DNA of 64,000 bases from Apricaphanius iberus (GCA_028564705.1 JAPXFQ010002741.1:1612001-1676000); one strand, 5' to 3'. Shown: positions 13,375 to 25,615, counted from the first letter of the stretch. Notes: generated by a model not told the origin, from the sequence alone. Made by a program: numbers and translations.

Positions 13375-13765
13375 TTGTCTGACAGAGTTGTTCCTGAGAT
13401 CTGACGCAACTATTTCCGACAGAGGTTTTTCTTACACTTGACTCAACTATTTCTGACAGAGGTTTTCCTGACACCCAACTTAACTATTATTACAGAGTTT
13501 TTCCTGATACTTGACTCAACTATTTCTGACAGAGGTTTTCCTGAGACCTGACTCTATTTCGGACCAGTTTTTCTGAGGCCGTTTGGTTTGAAGCGCTTTT
13601 ATCTGAAGATGGCAAACGTTTTTCCTGACGTTGAGGCAGTTTTGTCTGAAGATGACTGATGCTTTTCTGATGCTCAGGCAGTTTTTTCTGAAGATAACAG
13701 ATTTTTTTTTATGATGCTGAGGCAGTTTTGTCTGAAGATGACTGATGTTTTTCCAAGTCTGACGT
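13375..13765. repeat. Two adjacent minisatellites
   Basis: 13375-13560 carries four to five variants of a ~37-bp unit containing actcaactatttctgacag and aggttttcctga. 13565-13765 carries three to four variants of a ~50-bp unit containing ctgaggcagttttgtctgaa and gatgactgatgtttttc. The two units share a tttttcctga core and probably derive from each other. No reading frame is maintained. Confidence 0.75.
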
Positions 13766-13789
13766 CTGAGTCTGAGGATGTCCTAAAAT

Positions 13790-14066
13790 GAACACTGTAC
13801 GATCGCAGGAAAACAGTGACACACAGGACAAACAACCACATAAGTGCACACTCATACCTAAGGGCAATTTAAAAAGACCAATTAACCTAACAGTCAATTT
13901 TTGGACTATGGGAGGAAGCTGGAGTACCTGGAGGGATCCCACGCATGCACTGTGAGAACATGCAAACTCCATGGAGAAATACCACAGGCTGGTATTTGAA
14001 CACAGGACCTTCTTGCTGCAAGACAACAGTGCTACCCTCTGTATCATTGTGCTGCCCTTTATTAGA
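13790..14066 (-). mobile_element. tRNA-derived SINE of the fish type with conserved 3' body
   Basis: On the minus strand a tRNA-like head (about 14066-13990) contains ggtagcactgttgtcttgca and the B-box-like tgttcaaatacc. It is followed by the conserved body segments ggagtttgcatgttctcac, ggaagct...ggagtacc and gttaggttaattgg. A second copy of the same family is split by the hAT element at 60446. Confidence 0.7.
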
Positions 14067-14345
14067 AAAAAAAAATACAGAGCAAAATCAGATAAGAAAA
14101 ATATTGCTATTATGAAACTGCAGGAGAATTTTTGGAGCATTAAAATCTCCCATTGTTAATTGTCACTTATACTTTCAGTCGTTTTGTTGAATTTAAAGAA
14201 ACTTTTAAACAGCCGCAACTTCAGGACCAAAGGACTTAAAGGTGCCCAATTCTGATCTATAGTTCCACCTAAGAGTAAGTTTAGCAGTTATATATTTACA
14301 TTTAGTCCTGTTGATGTCCAATTGTCAATGAGTAGTTAACACGAG

Positions 14346-14390
14346 TATATATATACAGTATATATATACAGTATATATATATATATATAT

Positions 14391-14429
<39 letters not shown>
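14346..14429. repeat. (TA)n microsatellite with CAG interruptions
   Basis: About 80 bp of alternating TA. The 5' part is a short higher-order array of tatatatacag. Confidence 0.95.
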
Positions 14430-14434
<5 letters not shown>

Positions 14435-16139
14435 ATGCTATTTTGATGGTTGTTTCATGTGACTCCCACAGCTGATTCCACAAATGGGTTATTATAATAC
14501 AACTCTTAGGCCCATGAGAGTATGTGTTTGTGGTTACTTTGAATCTTAAATTTAAGATTCAAATAACCCTACAGTTGCAACAATATACTCCAGCTAATAT
14601 TTGTTTAACTTGATTATTTCAATGTTGAAAAAGTGAAATGCTAAAATAAAAAAAACTTTATGTGTTGATTGTTAATTTACTGGTATTTCAGATAGTGAAA
14701 AAATAATTCAGTCTATATAGTCATTTTATTTCATCTTGTTTTGGATTATGCCATTTGTGTATCACCTCCAAATACACTGGCACACATGCATGCACACAGA
14801 AGTCTTGACGCCCCGAAAAGGCCCCCCAATGCGTCTGTTATAGGTCACTCCTACTGGGAGAAGATATTGCTTCTTCAAGGGTATTATTGCTCAAGGGGAT
14901 AGTGTATTCAAGCTATCAATTCTGAAGTCGCAGAACTCTGGACTTCGACAAAAAACAAGGATGTTCTCTCGGACCCATGCATGACCTGATTTTTGATAAC
15001 AGCCTTTTGTTCTTTCTAATGCTCTGAAGATTTTTTCAATTTTTGGATGTATGTGGACTGCATTGCATTGTCTCTTTACAGACAAATGTCCAATGCTTTT
15101 TAGAATTTTTTTAAACAGTAACATTTTTTCCTCACAAATCACTTAATTTGCAGTATGACCTCAAAGAAGTATGCTTCCAACATCTGACAGGAAAAATGCC
15201 ACAGATATGAAAGGTGATATCAGGCAAATTTGGCCATTGGATAAGATGAGCCATTTGAGGTTTGATTGTCCTAGCCCTTTAGTTTAGTACAGACAATGTT
15301 CACAAAAAATGTCCTATTGTTAGCATGAGTCATTGCAAAAAAACAATTGATTTGATTGGTCTATAGTTTTCAAACTGAAAGAAATGTCTACAGATATGAC
15401 TTATGAAAAAATGATCTGTCTTTAATTTAATCTCAGTAACTTTACAGCTGCTCTGTGAAAGCCTCTTTTATTTGTTAGAGAGCACAATCTGCACATTCAG
15501 AGTTGTGAAGAACTAGTAGCCTCACACATGTGACAGGTTAGACAGGAATACAGCTGTGTAGAGGCTTAAGCAGAATTAGGTTATAAAACAAACTTCTCAA
15601 ACTTTAAACTCTGCTCAGTTGATTATCTGAAAATGGAAACCAAAACTGCAAAGCTACCAAAATCTTGCTGTCCACTTAAATTGACAGGCTGGGTAAATGA
15701 AATGATTTATTAAAGAAGCAGCCAAGAGGTGCTCTGTAACCCTGAAAGGAGTTTAGACCTCTTGAAATTTCTCACCTTTTTTTTTTATTTCCAGCCATTT
15801 GCTAAAATCAAAAAAGTCAATTTTTTTTCTCATTAATGTACACTAAGCACCTCATCTTGACAAAAACAACTAGACAAGTAAAATGTTTTGCAAATGTATT
15901 AAAGAAAAACTGAAATATTGCATTGTCATAAGTATTCAGACCCTTTGCATTTACACTCATATCTAACTCATGTGCTGTCCATTTCTTATGATCCTTCTTG
16001 AGATGTTTCTGCTCCTTCATTGAAGTCCAGCTGTGTTTAAAAAACAAAGAATGGACTCGATTAGGAAAGGCACACACCTGTTTATATAAGACCTTACAGT
16101 TCACAGTGCATGTCAAAGGAGATGAGAATTATGACATTG

Positions 16140-17169
16140 AAGGAACTGCCCAAAGAGTGCAGAGACCGAATTGTGGCAAGTCACATATCTGGGCAAGGCA
16201 AAAATAATTTCTGCAGCACTCAAGGTTCATAAGAGCACAGTGGCCTCCATAATTCTCAAATGGAAGAAGTCTTGGATGACCAGAACTCTTCCTAAGACCA
16301 ATCAGAAGCCCCAGCCTTCCTGATGAGCCACACCTGGTCCTGATCAGGGAGGGAGGTGGAGCAGTCTGTAGTGGAGTTCAACATGCAAAGTGAACGAAAA
16401 GTCAGGCACTTCCTAGTTTGACAGCCTTATGTAAAATACGTCACAATGTCATCAGTCAGTCATTTTCCAGGAGAGGGCAGTGCAGCTGCTCAGAGTGCCG
16501 GATATAGGATTTTTTTCTGAGAAATGTGTGAATTAAGCCCAAAACCACTGGCTGGGTTTTTTTTATCTTTATGAGAAAATTACAACATGGTTGAAAGCTC
16601 CAAAAAGTTGATTTTGCATTGTTTTGGACCTTTAATTCAAAGTGTTATTTGGGGAGAAAACCAGGCACTGCTCATCACCAGCCCAATACAATCCCTACAG
16701 ATAAACACGGTGGTGGGAGCATCATGTTGTGGGAGTCTTTTTCAGCCACTAGGACAGGACAACTGGTTGAAGTTCAAAGAAAAATGAATGTGGCCAATTC
16801 CATAGATATCCAGGAAGCAAACTTCTTTCAGAGTGCCCAGGACCTCAGACTGGGCAAAGGTTCACCTTTCAACAGGACAATGACCCTACGCACACAGCTA
16901 AAATAACAAAGAAGTGGCTATGGAACAACTTTGTGACCGTTCTTGACTGGCCCATCAATAGCCCTGGCCTAAATCCAGTTGAGCATCTTTGGATAGACCT
17001 GAAAGTGTCTGTCCACTACCATTCAACATCCAACCTGACAGAACTGGAGAGTATCTGCAAGGAAGAACGGCACAGAATCCCAAAATCCAGGTTTGAAACA
17101 TTTGTTGGATCATTCCCCAGAAGACTCATGGCTGCAATCGCTCAGAAGGGTGTGTCTACTCAATACTGA
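16140..17169 (+). pseudogene. Tc1 transposase remnant
   Basis: The 5' part (16140-16310) matches the helix-turn-helix DNA-binding region of the family at nucleotide level but is frameshifted. After the MITE insertion, 16640-16906 encodes HGGGSIMLW and [11 protein letters not shown] followed by the position of the catalytic QQDNDP block, read here as FNRTMTLRT in a shifted frame. 16933-17169 encodes the C-terminus DWPINSPGLNPVEHLWIDLK with the final catalytic Glu of the DDE triad, ending at TAG-equivalent TGA 17167-17169. Frameshifts, stops and the internal replacement make it inactive. Confidence 0.85.
16440..16631 (+). mobile_element. TTAA-target MITE, copy B (3' part) inside Tc1 relic
   Basis: Collinear with the last third of the element at 4139-4763: shared cagctgctcaragag, gtgtgaattaagcc, aaaaccactgg, ttttatgagaa and the end ttgattttgyat...ggaccttTAA, with TTAA at 16632-16635. 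Its 5' boundary is unclear. Tc1 sequence resumes immediately after the TTAA. Confidence 0.65.
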
Positions 17170-19399
17170 GCAAAGGATCTGCATACTTATGATCATGTGA
17201 TATTTTTGTTATTTTTTTTTTTTTATAAATTTGCAAAAATGTCTTAATTTCAGTTTTTTTCTATCCAGATGGGGTGCTGGGTTTATATTAATGAGAAATA
17301 AAACAAACTTTTTTTAATTTCAGCAAATGGCTGCTTTGAAACAGAGTTAAAAATGTAAAGGGTCTGAATACTTTCTGTACTACCCACTGTAAAAAAGGAA
17401 GAAAGAAAACTATGACAATAACTTAATAAATCTGCCCTTTATAGAATATTTCAACATAAATAGCTGTTGTATAAAGTAATGTCTAAAAAACATATTTAAA
17501 TCTTACTGCATCACACTGAACATACTATCCATCACTGTGTTCAGAAATGGTTTTGGCAGTGTCAAGCTGTGGGTGCTGGTCTGTTATACGAAATCACAAA
17601 CTACAAGGATGTTTGTGGTTTGGATGTGACAAAATGTGAACAGGTTCAAATGCTTTTTCATTATAGCTAAAAAAGACTATTTTATTCACTGTGCTTTAAA
17701 CTACTTCTCTTGTACACCTCTAAACTGAAATACAATTTATTCCATCAAAAGTAGTAATTGGGACAATGTTGTTCACTAAAACATACTTGGTTTTTACTCT
17801 TATTTCTGTTGCCAGCTATGCTGCTGTCTCACACGAATAACAGCTGCTAATGAAAACTCCTGCATCATCTTCCCGTCATCCAGTGTGACTCAAAAGCATC
17901 CTTGTAATCTTCCTTCTGCTTTCCTGTGTAGGCCCCCACTACTATCAGTCAATGACCTCCCGATCTGAATTGCCACTCCACTCAACTCATCTCCAGAGAC
18001 ACAAAAAACCTGCAGATGTTCCAATCAACTCTTAATGAATTCTATGTAGTCAGTTCAGCTGCATGATTTCCAATTGGCAAAGCTGTGAACTACTTTGGAA
18101 GAACTAAAGGATAGGGACTCCCCCATCCCCTGAGTTGTTTTCTAAATGTGATTCACCTTTAGCAAGTTATCTTGAAAGCAATGCACAGGCTAAAGAAAAT
18201 GATAATAGAAAATGGAAGGAAAAAGAATGTATACTCAAATATGGAAGAGACACTGAAAAAACTTGACAGCAAATACATTGTTTTGTTTCCAAAAAGCTAT
18301 AAAGTAAAGCAATGGCTTTGAGAGGAGAAATATAAATAGCACACTTAATCTAAAAGCTTTGGCCTAAGCAATATTCTCATGAGACCAAAATTTCAAGAAC
18401 TACAGACAAACGAATCAATCACATTTTGTATTACTAAATTTATGTCAATGTCAGTTCTCCACATATTAGGAGCCCACCTCTTGGAGGTGCAAAATATCAT
18501 ATTTGCTCGACAATGACCATGAAAGTCCAGCAGTGTAGCAAACACCTTTCAGACCATCTTAACAACTTCTTTTTTTTTCAAAAAGTGCCAAGCAACAACT
18601 CTAGCAACATTTCTGACAAACCTTAGCCACTTTCCGTGAAACTCAGTTGCTAATATTCCCTGCAGATTAGAGACCGGACTTGCTCTGTAACCACACTGTC
18701 CTGCAGTGAGGGAAGGATTTGCGGATGTGTATGCCTCACATTTCACCCAGCGCCATACAGAGAGAGGGTGCTCATTTCACCTAGTCACAAATGAAATTGT
18801 TTTTTCTTTAAATATAACTGAAAAGTACAAAAAGACATCTGCAGTTATATAAGACCAATCTTTCTTTTATAAGCCACAAAAACATTGTTCTCCACTTTGC
18901 AACACAAGCTTCTCTGTAACTATGCAGCATCCGCAAACCTGTAATGCATTCAAGAAACTTTGAAATATATGGAGATTTCAAAAACGTAGGACATTTAACA
19001 CGTCTAACCAAAAACACTAAACATGAGTCATAAACTTCATTTAAAGTTTTTTTTTGGCAAGTATTGATTAATGCATACTAAATATGCCCTAAATATTTAT
19101 TTTACAAACTATTTAAAAAAACTATATTCTCTCCATTAACTTGTTTTCTTAAGATATATATCTGCAATTTCTTTTAGAACTAGAGATTTAGTTTAGGTCT
19201 TGAATGTCAATTAGTCAATTTTGTACTATTTCCCTTCTCTCACCAGTATGCTTCAGGGAAAATAATATAGCATGTTACACAGGGTCATCTTAAATTGACA
19301 GTGTGTAGCTTTTAGTTTATGTAATAATAATTGCGTAAAGCACATTAATTGCAAACTAGAAAATTTCAGGAAATTTAGAGAAGGGACGGCCACGGTGTG

Positions 19400-19870
19400 C
19401 ATGCTAATGCTAACTAGCATGCTAATGCTAATGTTAGCTAACATGTTGGCATTACTATAAACCCATTCAGTACCAAAATATAGTCAAAAAGCTCAAATTA
19501 GCTAAAATGCTAACAACAGCTAGCATGCTAATGCTAACTAGCATGCTAATGCTAGCTAACATGTTGGCAATACTATAAACCCATTCAGTAAAAAAATATA
19601 GTCAAAAAGCTAAAATTAGCTAAAATGCTAACAACAGCTAGCATGCTAATGCTAACTATCATGCTAATGCTAGCTAACATGTTGGCATTACTATAATCCC
19701 ATTCAGTACAAAAATATAGTCAAAAAGCTAAAATTAGCTAAAATGCTAACAACAGCTAGCATGATAATGCTAACTAGCATGCTAATGCTAGCTAACATGT
19801 TGTCATTAGTATTAGTAGGATTAGTATGAAAATATACTGGAAAAGCTGAAATCAACTAAAATGCATACAA
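19400..19870. repeat. 118-bp minisatellite, four units, GCATGC-rich
   Basis: Units start at 19400, 19524, 19642 and 19760 (first unit 124 bp, next two 118 bp, last decayed). Each contains agcatgctaatgctaacta, gctagctaacatgttggc, actataaacccattcagta, atatagtcaaaaagct and aattagctaaaatgct. The palindromes TAGCATGCTA and GCTAGC give each unit dyad structure. Confidence 0.9.
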
Positions 19871-19909
19871 GTGCAATGTAGTACTGTGTATAACATAGGG
19901 ATTTTGGTT

Positions 19910-20230
19910 CCAGCTTTCAAACAAGAAAAAAAAAAATTTGCTCCCCCTGGGATTCAAACCCACTACCTCTTGCATTGTATTCCTGTTCCTTAACAGTTAC
20001 ACTACAACATCAGTTATACAGCATTGAGTTTTAGGCCATATGATCTGTTGTCTCGTCTCCCAGTTCAGCTTTCAGCAAAGAAAAATTATTTGCTGCTCGC
20101 TCCTGGATTTGAACCCAGTACCTCTGGGATGCAAACCCTCTTCCTTAACCACTACACCATCTGAACATACATACAACATTGAGTTTTAGGCGATATGTTC
20201 TGTTGTCTCCTCTCCATGTTCAGAGTGTTA
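19910..20230 (-). mobile_element. Two tandem tRNA-derived units (SINE-like)
   Basis: On the minus strand, 20167-20092 and 20012-19937 each read as a tRNA-like head: tgtagtggttaagga (A box) and gggttcaaatcc or gggtttgaatcc (B box). The first would have loop TTTGCAT between GGG and CCC. Acceptor stems do not pair. The heads are separated by a shared linker (cattgagttttagg...tctgttgtctc...cagctttca), so head plus linker is repeated with a period of about 160 bp. Confidence 0.6.
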
Positions 20231-21500
20231 AACAGCTGCGAACGAACCTTTCCCATTCGAAAACTATAGCAGCTATCAGGAAAATTATTGGAGTGTTAGC
20301 GATATTTATCCTTTGTGTTCAATTATTTCAAAGCACAACTCTCTATCTTATTCACAGATGAAATGGTACAGGCAGACAGGGGGACTGAGAAAGACAGAGA
20401 CATGGTCAGAAAGACAAAGACAGATGGACTGACACATGGACTTGTTTGTAGTACTTCTCTCTATAGTACTGCATAGCATAACCTGTGTTTAAGTGGGGTT
20501 TAATAGGCCTTCAATGTGTATATACTGTGGAATGAACTTTAGTGAACTCTGATCAAAGGTGCTCCGTTTCCCCAGCAACAAGTGTGAGTGAAAACTGCAG
20601 CAGGTGCAAACACTTAAGATGATTAAGAGCTTAGATTTAGACTTTTTCATAAAAAAGTGCGCCGAACAAATCGTTCCCATTCGAAAACCGTACAAGGTAT
20701 CGGAAGAATTCTTGAAGTGTGAGCGAGATGTATCATTTCTCTTCGTTCATGCCAAAGCAGAAGTCTCTATCTTATTCACAGTCCGAGAGGGAGCGAGAGA
20801 AAAATGACTAAGAACATCTCTCTGGCTGAGATAATCCTGACCAGCCACAATGATAAATTATAGGAGAAAAGCCCTAAAACTGGGTTCCACTTTGAGCGAT
20901 CTAGAGCTCGCTGAGAGAAAACCGTGCGACATAGGGAAATTTTGAAATGATCCTGAGAATCACAAAGGGCGGCTCTATTTCATGACCGAAAATCATGTCA
21001 CTAGTGCGAAATATGTGGCCGTGACGTCGAGTTAAATTTTTATGAGGACCTTCCAAAAGTTCATCACTCCACACTCTGCTTAACGAGCTGCTCCACTCTA
21101 AAAATGTCGATTTGGGGCAAACTTTGGGTCGAACAAAGTCAAATTGTGACAAAACCGTAACAGCTATCGACATGCGGTCTTCAATGCTGAACACAGCACG
21201 GACGTGGCTATAATCTGAATTTTTAATGGATTTTTTAGGTTATTGTATGGCTACACAGTAAATCTTCAAAAATAGTGGATTTTCATGATTTTTGGCCGTT
21301 TTTCCATTCATTTCCTATGGGGATTTTGGGCATTTTTTGGCGTGGTTTTTCGCTTATTACGTCGCCATGGTAACTCCAATCGCCACTAAAAGTAATAGCT
21401 AACATCACGCGATCGAGCCGGTCGTTTTGATGTATATATTGTGGGGGTGCACGCTACGGTACGACCCGCATTAACGGTGGCGGAAGAATAATAAATAATA
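20200..21500. repeat. Internally reiterated noncoding block
   Basis: Variants of cattcgaaaaccgta...gctatcgg...aatt recur at about 20251, 20682, 20917 and 21150, with ctctatcttattcacag at 20340 and 20766. The 3' part (21390-21500) contains atcgagccggtcgttttgat and attaacggtggcggaagaat, a segment I associate with dispersed fish repeats. No frame is preserved across the copies; a 97-codon minus-strand frame at 20901-21194 has no recognisable homology. Confidence 0.45.
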
Positions 21501-21531
21501 ATAAGAGTCCAGTTTAGGAGTGAAGAATAAT

Positions 21532-21625
21532 AAGGGACTGCCCATGCAATTGCATGGAGGCAGTGCAATACATTGCTTTGCAATGGATTTGCACTGCCTC
21601 CATGCATTGCATTGGGCCGTCCCTT
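21532..21625. repeat. 94-bp hairpin (foldback MITE-like)
   Basis: Two 37-nt arms (21532-21568 and 21589-21625) are complementary at nearly every position around a 20-nt loop. Left arm starts AAGGGACTGCCCATGCAA and the right arm ends GCATTGGGCCGTCCCTT. The stem CATGGAGGCAGTGCAA is perfect. The outer sequence AAGGGAC-GCC also occurs at 19381. Confidence 0.85.
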
Positions 21626-24600
21626 AAATATTGGCAATAGTGTAAAATATGACTTTAAAAATCAATGTTTTAAAATAAATAGTCGCGGGTCCTCTTTTCA
21701 GGGGGGAGCCATATTAGATGACGTCTTTACTTCGACAAGAGCCCTGACGGACAAAGCACACGGAACACACCCGGTATTAAAACATTGATTTCCCCCCAAA
21801 TGCGAAAAAGTTTCACCATAAATACATTTTTACCTATTCGCTAGTTCCAAGCGATGAAAGAGAGACTGATGTGCTCGTCATGTTGCTGCACATAGATAAT
21901 TCTCAGGTAATTGAGCATTTGGAAACACACTTGTTGGATCTCCGTAGTTGAGCTCCTTACTCGAAGACACAGATAACGCATGCTTGTGATAGTTTAGGTA
22001 TGCACTGCCCCCTACTGGCCGAGAATTTTACACTGTGCGTTTAAAGACAAGTCACACTTCCTGTAGCATGTTTCCCCTGTTTAAATAATTTATGATTTAA
22101 CACATATAAAAAAAATCGTAATCTAGATATAATCATTTCCTCCTTTTTGTTTCATTCTGTTTTCCTCATTATACTAATTTTCCTTTAAATTTTATAAAGC
22201 CACCAACCAGTTCTTTCCCCCATTGTTTCAGCTATATTTTCTTGACCTTTTGAGGCTACCTTTTTCTTTTCAATGGGTGTTTTTGTTTTGACATGTCAAA
22301 AGCACACTGGTTTTATTGCAGACTGGTTTTAATAAATGTTGGAGGAGGAAAATGAAGACTGCCACATTATTGATGATGTTTCACATCAGTGTGACGCAAT
22401 GACGTCATTAATATGCGCATTAGCATGTGATGTCATCTGGCAACATCTAGTGACTTGTTGGCACTCAGGCCAGCTGGATTAGAATATCCTTGATGCTAGT
22501 CATCATGCTGCCCAAAAAGAACAAATCATGCCAACAAAAGAATAGACGGAAGAAAAGCAAATTCAAATCTGATTATTGCATTATTTATGCTTTTTTATTT
22601 TTTTTAAATGCCACTCTTATTTTTATGTGCCCAATAGGGCCCACTGACATTGAGAGTGTACAGGGCCGAGAATTTGGTGCTACGTCGCTGTTTATAGATG
22701 ACTGTTAGATTGTTATTTTATTCAACTAAGAGTTCCAGGAGGAAAGAAAGAAAAAAAAAAAAACGTAAGTTTACATAAGAATCATCTTGAAGTTTAGCAT
22801 GGATAGAAGATGTTGGTTTTTAGAATTTTTGTCTCAGTATATATATTTCCACGTCGTTTCCCAGTGCATCTTTGTGATTACATTTCCCCACCTTATTTAA
22901 TTCTATAATTATTGAATTTAATTTTTATTTTATTTTTTCTTCTATGTTTTTTATTGTCGTAATGATTGATTAAAATATAGGGACCGATCAAACCCCTGGT
23001 AGCAGCACCTGTATTTTACTGTGGCCAATTTAATGCATGCTGTGCACCAGCTGTTTGATCATACTATACCAATATACACAGTAGATACAAGTATGTAGTG
23101 TTTACACTTGATTAACTGTAAAATATGTACAAATTTGACATAACCCACCTAATACTAGATTAACAGTTCATCCTTATACCTCAAAACTGATTAGTCATTA
23201 AATTACATTCTTTGAGCCATGATGTAGTTAAGGTCAACTGACCAGAATAGCTAGAAGATGTAAGAGGGTAGTGGGGAGAAAGTTTTCAAAACTTTGTAAA
23301 ACATCCTATCTAAAATACTCACTGCTCATAAAGGTACAATGTTAAAAAGGAATCTAAAGATTGCTATTGAGATGGTTTCTTAGTGGAGCAGTGGAAGGTG
23401 GATGATGAACTATAGTGTGAACAAGTGACTTGGCAGTGGACTGATTACTTGTGTTTCCAGCAAAGACATTCCAAAAATAGGAAGAGATAAACCCCTGGAG
23501 AACATATTGAGGCTAGAAGCAAGTTGGGTCTTGAGAAAAAGGCTCCTTCTGGATTAAATTTATTTTTGCAAGTAGAAGACACCATAGAAGACAATTTAAA
23601 TCCTATCAATACTCCATATCAACAAGGATCACTAGGGAAAATAAAATTGTAAAGGGGCTTATTGAAAGAACTGAGAGAAAGACAGCATTTGTAAGAAATA
23701 CATAAAAAACAACGTTTTTTATATTTTGAGAAAATAGCAGAAAAGGACTGATAAAGAAGAGGGGGAAATGTGTACATGAAGGTGAATGTTGGTTCTGAAA
23801 TCAATGACTTGGAAGGAAAGAGGTGAGAGAACAAAAACAATTTGCATCACTGCTCCACTGGGCTTTGCAATGTCTTTCATATACCCCCAGCTAAGTCCCT
23901 GCACCTTCCATTCCTTCAGGTGATCTTGAAATAATCCCCCACTTTTTTCTGATTCTTTTTTTCTGCCTTCCTTTTTTTATTTTCAGCCACCATGCCTCTG
24001 TGCTCTTAAAAATGTATCCTCCATCGTTCAAAATATTCAGGAAGAATTGTTCTCAACTGTTTATTTGCTTTGCTTTTTTAATTAATATCTCAAAGGCACC
24101 ATCTACCTTATTTACTGATGAATACAAATTTGTAAGAAACTGCACATTCTCTTAGAAGTCTGTAGAATATGCCTTACACCACAAATCCAAGATGAGAATT
24201 TAACATAAACTCTTTGTACTGTTCTCAGTCCAATACTGTATCACGTGTTAAGCTAGTAATGTGACATATAAGAAAATAGGGATAGGGATGAGAGGGGCTT
24301 ACAAGGTTTGATTGGGCAGCTGAATTAGCTTTCTTTCTGTTGACTTAGGGGTGGTTTTGTGCTCTGTCATTCTCATTCTGTTTTCTCATTTCCCATAATG
24401 AATGCTGATTTCACCAATCTACTGTACATGAAAAAGATGGAGTATATTAGCATTTCATTTTTCAATTCCATTTAGGAAAAAAATCTTAGGTGAGTTTGCA
24501 AGCTCCTCTTCCACTTTCTTTACATGTTTATAGAAAGACTGGACAGAGATTTTAATGCACTCTTGATGGTGGTTTGGGCTTTGTTGTGATAGTTGTGGGC

Positions 24601-25469
24601 TGATGAAATCCAAAACCTATCCCGTTCAGATTACTCAAACAAAAATGGTTTAAAAAATGCAAACTGGGTCTTTTTAATGATTAAGTACTTGAAACATTTT
24701 GATTTATAGAGGATAAAATCACACTGTATTTTTTTTTTTTCAAATATTTACTTTTGCTACATTAATTTAAGATACACATAAGACAAAAATAATTGATCGA
24801 CCCACATTTACGCCTAATTTTGACAGCCCTAGCATTTTCGGAACGTTTTGTGTTCTTATTTTTATTGATTGACTGATTGATTGATTGTTTGATTCAGGAC
24901 ATGTTAAAAACATTTTTTAACAACGTTGATGCTAGTCTGGGTCCATACCCACTGTGTACACATCTGTCCATATGTACATACCTATATAAATGCTTATGCA
25001 TAAGATATTCAAATTACGATATGCAAAATATGATATGCATCTCCTGTAAAATTAAAAATTTGTACTGTTAGTCATAATGTAGCAATAATACTTAAGCACA
25101 GCAAATACTTATCATTTCTATTAGCAAAATGGTGGTATTTGAACCTTTAGGAAGAAATTAGCTGTATGAACTATAGGCCATTATGACCATACGAACCTTG
25201 GACTCCATATAATTAAAAAAAATAAAACAGCTCTGAGGAAATAATCTCCATGCACTCACAAATTGCTGTTGCCAACTGCTCTTTGATATCCCTAGAGCTG
25301 CACTGAAGTTGAGCCAGCAGTAAAAGTTTTACACAAGCAGTTGTTCCCAACCACAGTAGACACAGTAGATTTGGACTGTGGCTAGTTGACTATGTAACGG
25401 AAAAGCACAAATAATCACTTATTACAACCAAGGTTTTCATAATGTCAAATACACATCAACTCTTGAAGC

Positions 25470-25615
25470 AGATGGTGAGTACAACTGAGGGTTGGGTGCC
25501 TTGCCCAGGGCTAAATCGATATATGACAAGAAGACACTGGGATTGAAACCATAACAATCTGATTACAAGACATTTATTTTACCCACTTTGCTACCATCAC
25601 AGATGGGCTATGGCA
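25470..25615 (-). mobile_element. Decayed tRNA-derived SINE
   Basis: On the minus strand, atggtagcaaagtgggtaaa and tatggtttcaatcccag resemble A and B boxes. They are followed by gccctgggcaaggcacccaa, a core seen in several vertebrate tRNA-SINEs. Strongly diverged. Confidence 0.45.

Larger units (their letters stand above)
15735..17391 (+). mobile_element. Tc1-like transposon relic
   Basis: The long inverted ends share cagccatttgct, tctcattaatgta/tattaatgaga, ttttgcaaat and agtattcagaccctttgca / gggtctgaatactttctgta in opposite orientation. The right end closes with TA at 17390-17391; the left tip is eroded. The interior is a dead transposase (see 16140-17169) in which the centre is replaced by part of a TTAA-type MITE. 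Confidence 0.85.
19294..22040. mobile_element. TTAA-flanked composite element, about 2.75 kb
   Basis: TTAA at 19290-19293 and 22041-22044 flanks ends that share ACAGTGT in register (left ATTGACAGTGTGTAG, right reverse complement ACGCACAGTGTAAAA). The outer arms (19294-19380 and 21626-22040) look like halves of one MITE split by a 2.2-kb insertion. That insertion is bounded by AAGGGACGGCC at 19381 and GGCCGTCCCTT ending at 21625, and carries the minisatellite, tRNA-like units and hairpin listed below. There is no transposase. Confidence 0.55.

Noticed and set aside
19910..20170. Genuine tRNA genes
   Set aside because: A and B boxes are present on the minus strand but acceptor stems do not pair and the units sit in a dispersed repeat; they are tRNA-derived repeats.
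22398..22412. ATGACGTCAT, a perfect CRE-like palindrome
   Set aside because: A single 10-bp match in 64 kb with no nearby promoter or exon; expected often enough by chance to carry little weight.
22490..22708. 72-codon frame with a basic N-terminus
   Set aside because: No homology recognised, no splice or promoter context, and the frame contains poly-T-derived Phe runs.
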